Shown: positions 6,976 to 14,544, counted from the first letter of the stretch. The stretch is 20,185 bases of DNA from Chloroflexota bacterium (GCA_005881085.1 VBGU01000107.1:1-20185); one strand, 5' to 3'. Notes: a model not told the origin generated them from the sequence alone. Numbers and translations are program-made.

Positions 6976-7913
6976 TGCGGCGGCGCTCTGTGCCCGTCAT
7001 CGTCGCGAGTGGCAACGGCGCGTCCGCGCTCCCGGCCGGAATGCGCATCCTCGCGCGCGGCGGTTCGGCGCTGGACGCGGTCGAAGCCTGCGCGAAGATC
7101 ATTGAGGCCGATACGACCGATACGAGCGTCGGCCGCGGCGGAAAGCCGAACGTCCTCGGCGAGGTCGAGCTCGACGCGTCGATCGTCGACGGCACCACCC
7201 ATCGAACCGGAGCGGTGGCCGCGCTCACGGGGTACCTCCATCCGATCTCGGTCGCTCGCGCGGTGATGGAGCGCACCCCGCACGTCTTCATCGTCGGCGA
7301 GGGCGCGGCGCGGTTCGCGCGCGAGATCGGCGCCGAGCGCACGCAGAACCTGACGCCGTCGACCCGGAAGCTCTGGGTCGAGCGTCTTCGTTCCGTCGGC
7401 GAGACGCCGTCGAGCATCCGGCGTCGGACCAAGCTCCTCCCGGTCGTTCGCAAGACCGTCCGCGAGGAACGCGGCACGGTGAACTTCCTGGCGCTGGACC
7501 GGCGCGGGGACATCGCCTCTGCGGTGACCACGAGTGGTTGGGCGTACAAGTACCCAGGCCGCGTCGGCGATTCGCCGGTCGTCGGCGCGGGCAACTACTC
7601 CGACTCGCGGTACGGCGCCGCGGCGTGCACCGGCTACGGCGAGCTGGCCATCCGCAGCGTCACCGCGAAAACGGCCGTCGACCGGCTCGCCGCGGGCATG
7701 CCGCCGGACATGGTCGCGCGCGCCGCGATCGCCGACGCGAACGAGCTCGAGGACGCGGCCTTCAACATCGTGGTCCTCAGCCCGAAAGGCGTGCACGCCT
7801 CCGCGACGAATCGCGAGGGGCGCCGCTACGTCTGGATGACCACACAGATGGAAGAGCCGATGTTGGCGGCACGAATCGTCGTCAGGCGAGCTGCTCGGCT
7901 TTCTCGATCGTGA
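6975..7913 (+). CDS. N(4)-(beta-N-acetylglucosaminyl)-L-asparaginase / isoaspartyl peptidase family (Ntn hydrolase)
   Basis: Asparaginase-2 family N-terminal-nucleophile hydrolase of about 312 residues. The precursor is expected to cleave itself before a threonine that then acts as nucleophile on beta-aspartyl or glycosyl-asparagine bonds. The likely nucleophile is Thr168 in ERGTVNFLALD. Before it lies SVGRGGKPNVLGEVELDASIV and GAVAALTGYLHPISVARAVME; after it come GRVGDSPVVGAGNYSD and CTGYGELAIR. These correspond closely to human aspartylglucosaminidase (GRVGDSP, TGNGD). No signal peptide is visible, so the protein is probably cytoplasmic. The GTG at 6975 overlaps the FGE-like stop (TAGTG). 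A GTG at 6990 (VPVIVASGNG) is an equally good start and gives 307 residues. The basic C-terminal tail (VVRRAARLSRS) extends past the usual fold end. Confidence 0.88.
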   Translation: MRRRSVPVIVASGNGASALPAGMRILARGGSALDAVEACAKIIEADTTDTSVGRGGKPNVLGEVELDASIVDGTTHRTGAVAALTGYLHPISVARAVMERTPHVFIVGEGAARFAREIGAERTQNLTPSTRKLWVERLRSVGETPSSIRRRTKLLPVVRKTVREERGTVNFLALDRRGDIASAVTTSGWAYKYPGRVGDSPVVGAGNYSDSRYGAAACTGYGELAIRSVTAKTAVDRLAAGMPPDMVARAAIADANELEDAAFNIVVLSPKGVHASATNREGRRYVWMTTQMEEPMLAARIVVRRAARLSRS

Positions 7914-7924
7914 GGGTCGAGTGG

Positions 7925-8338
7925 CTACGCCTCGGGTCGATCACCCGAGCGCGCGAGGTGTACCGCACTGAGGAGAATGTCGCGCTCGATGATCATGCGG
8001 TTAGGACCGGCGAGGTCGAACACGATTCCCTCAAAAGGTCCGGCGAGGGCCTCTTCGAAAATCGGTAGCGCTGGCAAAGTACCGAACTCTCCGAATTCTC
8101 CCCGAGCGGACCAGAGGAGAAGACTTGATTCGCTACTGAAGCAGGGCAATAGCGCCTTGCCGTCGTCCGTCTTGATAACTGGAATCGCAATCGGTTCACC
8201 TGGCACCGGGAGATTTCGGACTGCGACGACAAGCCTCACTTTCCGGAGAAGCTCGGCCAGTTCGACGAGGGCGCCGATGGCTCCCGAGTGCACCCTGGAA
8301 AGCGCACGCACAAACTCATCGACGCCGTCGTCGGTCAT
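7925..8338 (-). CDS. SseB N-terminal-domain family protein
   Basis: A 137-residue soluble protein. The central part has the SseB/enhanced-serine-sensitivity layout: LVVAVRNLPVP, then IPVIKTDDGKALLPCFSSESSLLLW, LPALPIFEEAL and finally GIVFDLAGPNRMIIERDIL. Family members have this strand-turn-strand pattern with a Phe-Ser/Thr-Ser motif and a terminal 'givlNP' segment. Their molecular function is poorly defined. The ATG at 8338 overlaps the TGA of the NUDIX gene (ATGA), so the protein is translated with it and is the last gene of the unit starting at the MBL hydrolase. The open frame continues upstream into NUDIX sequence and that part is not coding. The last codons contain a 7-bp stem hairpin. 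Confidence 0.72.
   Translation of the reverse strand: MTDDGVDEFVRALSRVHSGAIGALVELAELLRKVRLVVAVRNLPVPGEPIAIPVIKTDDGKALLPCFSSESSLLLWSARGEFGEFGTLPALPIFEEALAGPFEGIVFDLAGPNRMIIERDILLSAVHLARSGDRPEA
7931..7949. terminator. GC hairpin between convergent genes, possible bidirectional terminator
   Basis: CTCGGGT (7931-7937) and ACCCGAG (7943-7949) form a perfect 7-bp stem with a 5-nt loop. It begins 17 nt after the asparaginase stop and lies within the last codons of the SseB-family gene on the other strand. There is no T tract, so intrinsic termination is uncertain. Confidence 0.3.
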
Positions 8339-8742
8339 CGTGCGACAAAGGCGAGGACTTCTTTCGTCTCGGGCCAATGCTCGATCGCGATCGCATCCGG
8401 CAGGCTGAGCCAGCGATAGGAGTCGTGCTCTTCGTTGAGCACAGGCTCCCAACCCGGCGGTACTTCCACCGCAAAGTTCTCGATCGCGACCTCGTTGACT
8501 CCGGCGAGGTACTCGCTCCGCCAGTCGTCAGGCACCCGGTAGCGCTGCCGGATCCCAACGTCGATGACGACGGCGTCGAGGCCCGTCTCCTCGCGGAGTT
8601 CGCGCGCCGCGGCTTCGGCGTACGTTTCGCCATCCTCGACGACGCCCGCGACGACATGCCAGTAATCGTCGATGGCGCGATGGAGCATCAGGTAGCGCCT
8701 GTCTCGATGGATGATGACCGCGATCTCGCGAGCGGTCCTCAG
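8335..8742 (-). CDS. NUDIX hydrolase
   Basis: A 135-residue NUDIX fold hydrolase that would cleave a nucleoside diphosphate linked to another group, or a related pyrophosphate. The NUDIX box is perfect: G-VVEDG-E-TYAEAAA-RELREETGL fits Gx5Ex7REUxEExGU. It follows the first strand REIAVIIHRDRRYLMLHRA; SYRWLSLPDAIAIEHWPETKEVLAFV closes the domain. The start is unusual. The first strand requires translation to begin before an ATG-free stretch, and the only plausible initiator is CTG at 8742, whose last two bases begin the TGA of the upstream fusion gene (CTGA). The frame stays open upstream but there it overlaps acyltransferase coding sequence. The downstream overlap with the SseB-family gene is ATGA. 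Substrate unknown. Confidence 0.88.
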   Translation of the reverse strand: MRTAREIAVIIHRDRRYLMLHRAIDDYWHVVAGVVEDGETYAEAAARELREETGLDAVVIDVGIRQRYRVPDDWRSEYLAGVNEVAIENFAVEVPPGWEPVLNEEHDSYRWLSLPDAIAIEHWPETKEVLAFVAR

Positions 8743-11159
8743 AGCGCCGCCACCGCCGCCTGTATCTTCGCGGTCGCCTCCCCCGCTGAGGTGCCCGCGG
8801 CGAAGAAGATGGGGTCCCCGAAGACGACCTCGACATCGCCGCGCCACCCGTTGGAGCGCGCGGGCTCCCATGACCGATCGAGATGATCGAGTGCCGAGAC
8901 CTTGCTGATCTTCAGCTTCATCGGCACCACTGGGGTCGCGCCCTCGACCGCGATGAGCCCGGTCCCGGACTTGAACGGCTGCATCGGCCCGCCGATCGTG
9001 AGCTTGCCCTCCGGGTAGATGAGCACCGAGAACTGACGATCGAGCCGCGCGCCCAGAAGCTCAAGGCTGCGGCGGATCGCGCCCTCGCGCGCGAGCGGGA
9101 ACGCGTTGGCGAGGACGGACGACGCGAAACCGTTGAGCTTGTTGCCGAAGACATCATCGGCGGCCGCGGCGACCGCGAGCTTCCACCGCCACGAGAGCGG
9201 GATCGCCATGAGGATGATGCCGTTGTCCCAGTGCAGGCAGTGGTTCGGCGCGAACATCACCGGGCCACGCAAGCCGATCAGCTTCTCCTGTCCGGTGACC
9301 TTGACCTTGTAGAACACGTGCACGAGCGGATAGACGAGGGTCTGCTGCAGCAGCAGACCGAACGAGCGCACGAGCGGGCTGAGCGGCCAGCCGTAGATTC
9401 CGGTGTCGCGCTTGACGTCGCGCGCCGCAGCGACCATGCGCTCGAGCTCGGCGACGGTCGCGTTCGGCTCGAGCGCGGCGTCGTCGATGTATGCCCCCAG
9501 CTCCTCCTCGATCGCGCCAAGGAGATCGACCCGCCCGAGCGAGTCGAGACCCAGATCGGCCGACAGCGTCGCGCCGGGATGTACAGCGGCCGGCGGGAGA
9601 TTCGTGATCTGCGTGATGACGCGCTCGACGTCGGTCAGCGTCCGCGTCGCCGCCTGATCGCCAGTGACGGCCCGCGCCTGGTCAACGCGCTCGATGCCCA
9701 TGGCGAGGAGGCGCTCGACCACGAAGCGCTTCTTCACTTTCTGCGTTGGCGTCGTCGGGAACTCGTCCTCGGGCCAGATCGTCCAGCCGCGGATCTGCTG
9801 GCTGCCCGAGAGCTTGACGTTGGTGTCGCGCACGATCGACGCGACCTGCTCCTTGTCCTTCACGAGGAAGACCGCGTGCACCTGGATGTCTTCGCCTGGG
9901 CGCTGCAGGCCGACGACTGTCGCGACCGTCGGGCGCAGCGGCGTTGCGAGCGCTTCGATGCGCGGATCGGCCGCGAGCGTGTTCTCAATGTCCTCGGGAT
10001 AGACGTTCGTGCCGTCGGCGAGGACGATCATGTCCTTCTTGCGACCGCGCAGCCACAGGAATCCGTCCTTGTCGATCTCGCCGAGATCGCCGGTGTGGTA
10101 CCAGCCGTCCTTGTCGAGGACGGCGCGTGTCGCCTCCTCGTTTTCCCAGTAGCCCTTGAAAACATTCGGTCCGCGTGCGAGAACCTCGCCGTCCGCGGCG
10201 ATCTTGATCTCGACGCCGGGCAGGGGCGTGCCCACCGAACCGAGCCGATTCAGATCGACGCGGTTGAAAGTGAGCCCGGGCGAGCATTCGGTCGTGCCGT
10301 AGCCCTGGATCACGTCGATCCCCAGCTCACGCCACGACTCGCCGAGCGCCGGATCGAGCGCGGCCCCGCCCGAGATGATGTAGCGGAAGCGGCCGCCGAA
10401 CTGTCGGTGCACGCTGAAGAACACGAGGCGGCGCAGCGACATCGGCAAGCGGCGCGCGACGCGACGCAGCTTCTCGAAGAGCTCCTTTTTTCCCTGCGCT
10501 TCGGCGCTGCGCTCGATCGCGAGCATCAGCGACTTCACGACCGCCGGCGTGATGAGCACCATCGAGACCTTGCGCTCCTTGAAAGTGCGCCGGACCACCG
10601 CGGGCTGGCGGCTCGTCGGATAGATGACCGACGCACCAGCCAGCAGCACGCAGAAGAAGCCGCCCAGCTGCTCGAACATGTGCGACAGGGGAAGGAACGA
10701 GAGCAGGCGCATCTTGGGGCCGATGGGGAAGATCTGCGTGGCGGCGATCGCGTTCGACAGGACGTTGCGGTGGGTCAGCATCGCGCCCTTCGGGTCACCG
10801 GTGGTCCCTGATGTGAACACGACCTCGGCGAGATCGTCGCCGGTGAGCGCGGCCTTCTCGAGCGGCGGGCATTCACGCGCGAGATCGGGCAATCGCTCCA
10901 TCTCGTGAAGCGGCAGGCCAAGCGTCTTGGCGCGAGCGAGGGTCTGCGCCGACACGATCGCGGCGCTGGCGCGCGTGCGCGTCGCGATCTTCTCTGCGAA
11001 CTCGGCCGCGTAGTTCGCCTCGAGCGGCACGAGGATCGCGCCGAGGCGCAGCGCCGCGAGGAAGGCGATCCCGTACTCGGGACGATTCACACCCCAGATG
11101 AGAACGCGATCGCCCTGCTTCATTCCGGTGCCGCTCAGATAACGAGCGACGCGAGGCAC
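8739..11159 (-). CDS. Fused AMP-dependent acyl ligase, acyl carrier protein and PlsC-type acyltransferase (5' end frameshifted)
   Basis: An 806-residue three-domain protein. Residues 1 to about 500 are an AMP-forming acyl ligase: P-loop VFTSGTTGDPKGAMLTH at 114-130, GYGTTECSPG, then GWYHTGDLGEIDKDGF and GRKKDMIVLADGTNVYP. A carrier domain follows with LGLDSLGRVDLL; Ser540 is the expected phosphopantetheine site. From about 610 comes a glycerolipid acyltransferase domain with NHCLHWD (HX4D, His640) and YPEGKLTIGG (Glu717). The likely activity is to load an acyl group on the internal carrier and pass it to a lysophospholipid or glycerol-phosphate acceptor. The domain order is the reverse of the E. 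coli Aas enzyme, which has its acyltransferase first and no separate carrier domain. The first residues of the ligase are encoded just upstream in another frame (see 11187-11275), so this frame is probably not the whole gene. It is preceded by the MBL gene and overlaps the NUDIX start. Confidence 0.9.
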   Translation of the reverse strand: MPRVARYLSGTGMKQGDRVLIWGVNRPEYGIAFLAALRLGAILVPLEANYAAEFAEKIATRTRASAAIVSAQTLARAKTLGLPLHEMERLPDLARECPPLEKAALTGDDLAEVVFTSGTTGDPKGAMLTHRNVLSNAIAATQIFPIGPKMRLLSFLPLSHMFEQLGGFFCVLLAGASVIYPTSRQPAVVRRTFKERKVSMVLITPAVVKSLMLAIERSAEAQGKKELFEKLRRVARRLPMSLRRLVFFSVHRQFGGRFRYIISGGAALDPALGESWRELGIDVIQGYGTTECSPGLTFNRVDLNRLGSVGTPLPGVEIKIAADGEVLARGPNVFKGYWENEEATRAVLDKDGWYHTGDLGEIDKDGFLWLRGRKKDMIVLADGTNVYPEDIENTLAADPRIEALATPLRPTVATVVGLQRPGEDIQVHAVFLVKDKEQVASIVRDTNVKLSGSQQIRGWTIWPEDEFPTTPTQKVKKRFVVERLLAMGIERVDQARAVTGDQAATRTLTDVERVITQITNLPPAAVHPGATLSADLGLDSLGRVDLLGAIEEELGAYIDDAALEPNATVAELERMVAAARDVKRDTGIYGWPLSPLVRSFGLLLQQTLVYPLVHVFYKVKVTGQEKLIGLRGPVMFAPNHCLHWDNGIILMAIPLSWRWKLAVAAAADDVFGNKLNGFASSVLANAFPLAREGAIRRSLELLGARLDRQFSVLIYPEGKLTIGGPMQPFKSGTGLIAVEGATPVVPMKLKISKVSALDHLDRSWEPARSNGWRGDVEVVFGDPIFFAAGTSAGEATAKIQAAVAAL

Positions 11160-11186
11160 GACGTCGTTCAGGTCGCGATACGACCA

Positions 11187-11275
11187 CGCGTGCGGAAGCC
11201 GGGCCGGATCATGAGGGCGTCTTTCGTGCCGAACTTCCGAGCCGACTCCACCAGGATGTCGTTGAGCGTCTCCAC
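11187..11275 (-). pseudogene. Out-of-frame 5' end of the ligase-ACP-acyltransferase gene
   Basis: From GTG at 11275 the minus strand reads VETLNDILVESARKFG, then KDALMIRPGFRTR, a clear N-terminus of an AMP-dependent ligase. It then runs into a TGA within about five codons. The continuation WSYRDLNDVVPRVARYL is in the next frame, starting at the TGG of 11186-11184. One base is missing around ACGCG (11187-11191). The start is well supported: AAGGGGGA lies just before the GTG, 9 nt after the MBL stop. Restoring one base adds 39 residues to the 806-residue frame, for about 845 in total. Whether this is a true mutation or a sequence error cannot be told from here. Confidence 0.85.
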
Positions 11276-11284
11276 CCTTCCCCC

Positions 11285-11926
11285 TTAGCTCGCGAGAGCG
11301 CGAAGCGCCTCCCGGGCCCCCTCCCGGTACGGTGCGTAGTGCGAGAACAGGATGGTCTCCACGTCAAGTTCCGCGAGCCGGCCAATCGAGCGACGCGCCA
11401 GCGCCATGTCGTCCGTGAAAAAGGCGTTCGGGAGCGTGACCTTCCCCTTCACACGCTGCAAAAGGTCGCCAACGATCACGAAACGGTCCCTCGGCGAGTA
11501 CAGGCAGACGCTCCCGGGGGTGTGACCCGGGGTGTGGAGGACGCGGATGCCGCCGAGTACCGGTAGCTCGTCTCCTTCGTCCAGCGGCAGCGCGTGCGAT
11601 GGGGCACGCGTCAGGAGCGCGACGATCGGACCGGGCGAGAAGTTCGCGATCACTTCGCGGAACCGGATCCGGAGGCGCTCGGCGTCGGCCGGGTGCAGCA
11701 GGACCTCGGCGCCGGAGAGTGCGCCGATCTCGTGCACGCCGCCGATGTGATCGGGATGGCCATGGGTGCAGACGATGCGGGTGATGTGCTCGAGCGATCG
11801 GCCGATCCGCGCGAGATACGCGCGGAGGGGCCGCGCGGAGCCGGCATGTCCGGCGTCGACGAGCGTGATCTCGTCCCCGTCCACGAGCAGATACGCCTGC
11901 GCGCCGATGAGCCGAACGACATGCAC
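11285..11926 (-). CDS. MBL-fold metallo-hydrolase
   Basis: A 213-residue metallo-beta-lactamase-fold hydrolase. The metal ligands are all present: THGHPDHIGG (HxHxDH) near residues 54-63, HTPGHTPGS in the middle, the Asp of VGDLLQ, and FSHYAP near the C-terminus. This pattern fits glyoxalase II-like or thioesterase/lactonase-type members and implies a two-metal cytoplasmic enzyme. The substrate is unknown. The annotated start is GTG at 11926, giving MHVVRLIGAQAYLLVDGD. Homologues commonly have a few more residues, and the frame upstream does read IEVLPN directly before this point but begins with ATA rather than a normal start. It probably leads the unit MBL, fused ligase, NUDIX, SseB. The stop is 9 nt before the ligase GTG. 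Confidence 0.92.
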   Translation of the reverse strand: MHVVRLIGAQAYLLVDGDEITLVDAGHAGSARPLRAYLARIGRSLEHITRIVCTHGHPDHIGGVHEIGALSGAEVLLHPADAERLRIRFREVIANFSPGPIVALLTRAPSHALPLDEGDELPVLGGIRVLHTPGHTPGSVCLYSPRDRFVIVGDLLQRVKGKVTLPNAFFTDDMALARRSIGRLAELDVETILFSHYAPYREGAREALRALAS

Positions 11927-11952
11927 GTTTGGTAGGACTTCTATGACACTTG

Positions 11953-12475
11953 ATGCTAGGTGCCGATCACTCCGGCAACGTGTGCTGGGCGACGCACTCC
12001 CGTGCGATGCTCCGCGCCGTGCTCGACGCGGTTCTGCCCAGTTATCAGGTCCGCGAGCGCCACCAGACCACGGTTTATGCGAGCCCCGAGGCTGCGCTCG
12101 CCGCGGCGCTCACGGTCCCGGCGGCGTGCGACCCGATCGTGGCCGCGCTGTTTTGGTTTCGGCGGATTCCGGGCGGGAGCCTGCCGCTTCGAGACTTCTT
12201 TCCACAGCTTGGCATCAGACCAGCGATCTCGACGCCGACGGCCTTCGTCGGACTCGGCGACTTCCTCGGGGTGACGATCGCGTTCGGTATCTGGGCCGTA
12301 CCGCTGGGCCCGGCTGGTGGAACCCGCCTCGCGACGGAAAACGCGCGTCCATGCCACCGACTCCGCCGCCCGACGGCGGTTTCGCCTCTACTGGTTCGTC
12401 GTCGGTCCCTTCTCCGCCCTGATCCGCCGTCGCTGGCTCGCCGCCGCGCGGCGCGCCGCCGAGGCAGGTCCCTGA
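11953..12475 (+). CDS. Conserved hypothetical protein, interrupted by a one-base frameshift
   Basis: From ATG at 11953 the frame reads MLGADHSGNVCWATHSRAML and continues convincingly through IPGGSLPLRDFFPQLG, FVGLGDFLGVTIAFGIW and GPAGGTRLATE. It then loses family character at 12338-12341 (AAAA). Moving to the next frame restores TRVHATDSAARRRFRLYWFV, then GPFSALIRRRWLAAARRAAE, and a TGA at 12473-12475. Removing one A from the AAAA run gives a continuous protein of 173 residues. The ARRRFxxYWxxxxPxSxxIRRxWL ending is one I associate with conserved actinobacterial-type hypothetical proteins that may have an SRPBCC-like beta fold; this is uncertain. It is divergent from the MBL gene, with 26 nt between starts, and its stop abuts that of the TauE gene. 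Confidence 0.68.
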
Positions 12476-13216
12476 TCAGGCCGCGAATGTGCGCCAAAGT
12501 AGATTCGCGACGCTCGCGACGAGCAGAACGACGATCACCTGTCGGAAACGGACCTGATCGAGACGGCTGCGGATCGCGATGCCGGCCATGAGCGCGACGA
12601 GCATCGGAATGCACGCGATCACGCCAAGTGTCAGCAGATCCGGTGTGAAGAGACCGAGCGCGGTGTAGGAGACGAGCTGCACCGCCGACGAGAGCTGGAA
12701 GACCGCCGCCAGGGTGATCACGTACTCCCGCGGCGGCAGCTTCATCGCGTGGAAGAACGAGCCGATCACCGGGCTCGAGATCGAGGTCGTGCCTTGCATG
12801 ACCCCGCCCACGAACCCGACGACCGGCGTGAGCAGTTGCGCGCGGCGCGCACCTGGATCGCCGACGATCCGGTCGCCGCGCGCGAGGAACAGGACGACCA
12901 TCGCGGTGATGAGGATCGCGAAGGTCTTTTGATCGAGACCCGCCAGGAGTAGCGCTCCGAGAACCGTGCCCGCGGCATTCGCGACGATGAGCGGCACGAG
13001 CGTCCGCAGGTAGCCGAACACGCGCCACGACTGCAGCACGAGGAAGGTGTTTGCGACGAAGATCGGGATCGTGATGATCACGACGGCCTGCTTTGGACCG
13101 AAGACCGACGCGAGGATCGGCGTGGCGATGAGCGGAAGCCCCATCGCGGTCGCGCCTTTCGCGAGACCGGCGATGCTGAGGCCGAGGACGAGGGTCAGGA
13201 GCTGGAGCGCGCCCAA
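12476..13216 (-). CDS. TauE/SafE family sulfite exporter-like permease
   Basis: A 246-residue membrane protein of the TauE/SafE family (DUF81), which has two related four-helix halves and is thought to move sulfite, sulfoacetate or other organic anions across the membrane. The first half begins VLGLSIAGLAKGATAMGLPLI with the family glycine-rich segment. The second repeats it at LLTPVVGFVGGVMQGTTSISSPVIG. About eight membrane helices are visible. The start is TTG at 13216, inside the end of the nicotinate phosphoribosyltransferase gene (22-nt overlap), after a GAGCGGGA sequence. No later start keeps the first helix. The stop codon lies back-to-back with the stop of the convergent hypothetical gene, forming TGATCA. 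Substrate unknown; no sulfur gene is nearby. Confidence 0.9.
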   Translation of the reverse strand: MGALQLLTLVLGLSIAGLAKGATAMGLPLIATPILASVFGPKQAVVIITIPIFVANTFLVLQSWRVFGYLRTLVPLIVANAAGTVLGALLLAGLDQKTFAILITAMVVLFLARGDRIVGDPGARRAQLLTPVVGFVGGVMQGTTSISSPVIGSFFHAMKLPPREYVITLAAVFQLSSAVQLVSYTALGLFTPDLLTLGVIACIPMLVALMAGIAIRSRLDQVRFRQVIVVLLVASVANLLWRTFAA

Positions 13217-14541
13217 TCCCGCTCGCCGACGAGCGACGACCAGTCCACCGGGTGGAGCCGTTCGCTCGCGATGTAGCGACGTCCGGTCTTCGCCAGCGGA
13301 CGGCCCTCGACCCGGACGATGTCGGCGGTGTGGTCGAATCCGGCGCCGTGCACGAGCGCGGAGCCCACGCCGTAAACGTCTACGGGCACACGGAGCTCCT
13401 CGAACCGGCGGATCTTCTCGGCGTCGAACCCGCCCGAGGCGACGATCCGAACGTGTCGGTACCCGTTGCGGTCGAGCGCTTCGCGAAGCAGCTCGACGAG
13501 ACGCGGCGTGACCCCGCGAAGCTCGCCGCCCGCGACACCCTCCTTCTCCTCGAGCTCGCGAAGGATCGCGCGGTCGACCAAGGACTCGCTCGTGTCGACG
13601 CGCACGCCCCAGAGGCGCGCGCCGAGGGCGTGGGCGACACCGAGCGACGTGTTGACGACGTCGTTGTTGAAGTCGACGAGGCTCGTGACGTTCACGTGTC
13701 CTTCGGGCGTTCCCTTCGCGGTGAGATGCCCGACCGCGTCGGGCGCGCGGTTGATGTACTCGTCGAACTTGAGCGTCGCCACCGTGGTGTCACCCCCATA
13801 CGCCGCGATGAGGGCGTGCGGGACCGTGCCAAGCCCGGTCGAGCCCCACCATTCGCCTTGTTCGTCCGTGGAAACCGCGCTCGCGCCTCCGACATAGGCC
13901 GCGTAGCCAGAGCCCGCCTGCGCCTCGTGCCCCTGGTGGCGCGCGCCGAACATGATCACGGGCTTCCCCCGCGCGGCCGCGACGACGTCCCGCGTGTTCG
14001 TCGCGACGCGTGTTCCCTCGGAGAGCGCACCGAGGTACAGCGTCTCGAGGTGCGCGAATTCGGTGTACTCGCCCTCGATGTGCATCACCGGCTCGTGTGG
14101 CTTCGCCGTCTCGCCGTCGTAGAGCGACGACACCTCGATCTTCTCCCACGCCGGCTCCCACATGGACGCGAGCTCGCGCGAGATCTCGAAGACCTCTCGT
14201 GCCACCGGCTCGTACGCGGACCAGTCGATCGCGGGGAGCAGGGTCCAGGCGGTGTAGAGCCGCCGTTCCGCGCTGAGGTAACGGTCGAAGAGCGCGTCGG
14301 CGCGCGTGCGGTCGCGGTAGTGACCGCTACCGACATGCAGGATCGCGAGCGTCTGATCTGTCCCGACGACGACAGCGTCAGGATGCTTCTGAAAGACCTG
14401 CATCGTGACCCGATCGTGCCGCTTGTCGCGTTCGAGAATGAGCTTCGTGCGCGCGAAGTAGATGTCGCTCTTGTAGCCGGCGCGGATCTTCTCGATCGGC
14501 AGGCGGAAGATGTGCGGCCGCAGGCGATCGGTGACGATCAC
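13195..14541 (-). CDS. pncB: Nicotinate phosphoribosyltransferase
   Basis: A 448-residue enzyme of the NAPRTase family, joining nicotinate to PRPP to give nicotinate mononucleotide in the Preiss-Handler NAD salvage route. Family landmarks in order are IRAGYKSDIYFARTK, EGEYTEFAHLETLYLGALSE, RVATNTRDVV, FGARHQGHEAQ, STDEQGEWWGSTGLGTVPHA, then HVNVTSLVDFNND, GVRVDTSESL and IVASGGFDAEKIRRFEE, followed by DVYGVGSALV. The Gly-rich phosphate-binding end is intact. The start is GTG at 14541, only 3 nt after the SDR stop, with no other start nearby. It sits between an SDR and a TauE-type permease in one minus-strand unit. The permease could carry a substrate or product, but that is speculation. No other NAD salvage gene is in view. 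Confidence 0.93.
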   Translation of the reverse strand: MIVTDRLRPHIFRLPIEKIRAGYKSDIYFARTKLILERDKRHDRVTMQVFQKHPDAVVVGTDQTLAILHVGSGHYRDRTRADALFDRYLSAERRLYTAWTLLPAIDWSAYEPVAREVFEISRELASMWEPAWEKIEVSSLYDGETAKPHEPVMHIEGEYTEFAHLETLYLGALSEGTRVATNTRDVVAAARGKPVIMFGARHQGHEAQAGSGYAAYVGGASAVSTDEQGEWWGSTGLGTVPHALIAAYGGDTTVATLKFDEYINRAPDAVGHLTAKGTPEGHVNVTSLVDFNNDVVNTSLGVAHALGARLWGVRVDTSESLVDRAILRELEEKEGVAGGELRGVTPRLVELLREALDRNGYRHVRIVASGGFDAEKIRRFEELRVPVDVYGVGSALVHGAGFDHTADIVRVEGRPLAKTGRRYIASERLHPVDWSSLVGERDWARSSS

Positions 14542-14544
14542 CGC

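Noticed and set aside
8883..10811. Plus-strand ORF of 642 codons
   Set aside because: Antisense to the ligase-ACP-acyltransferase gene, with no domain motifs and extreme Arg/Asp/Glu content.
12476..12591. Continuation of the hypothetical gene in its original frame past the AAAA run
   Set aside because: The product becomes Arg-rich and runs antisense into TauE, while the +1 frame gives a family-like ending and a stop that abuts TauE.
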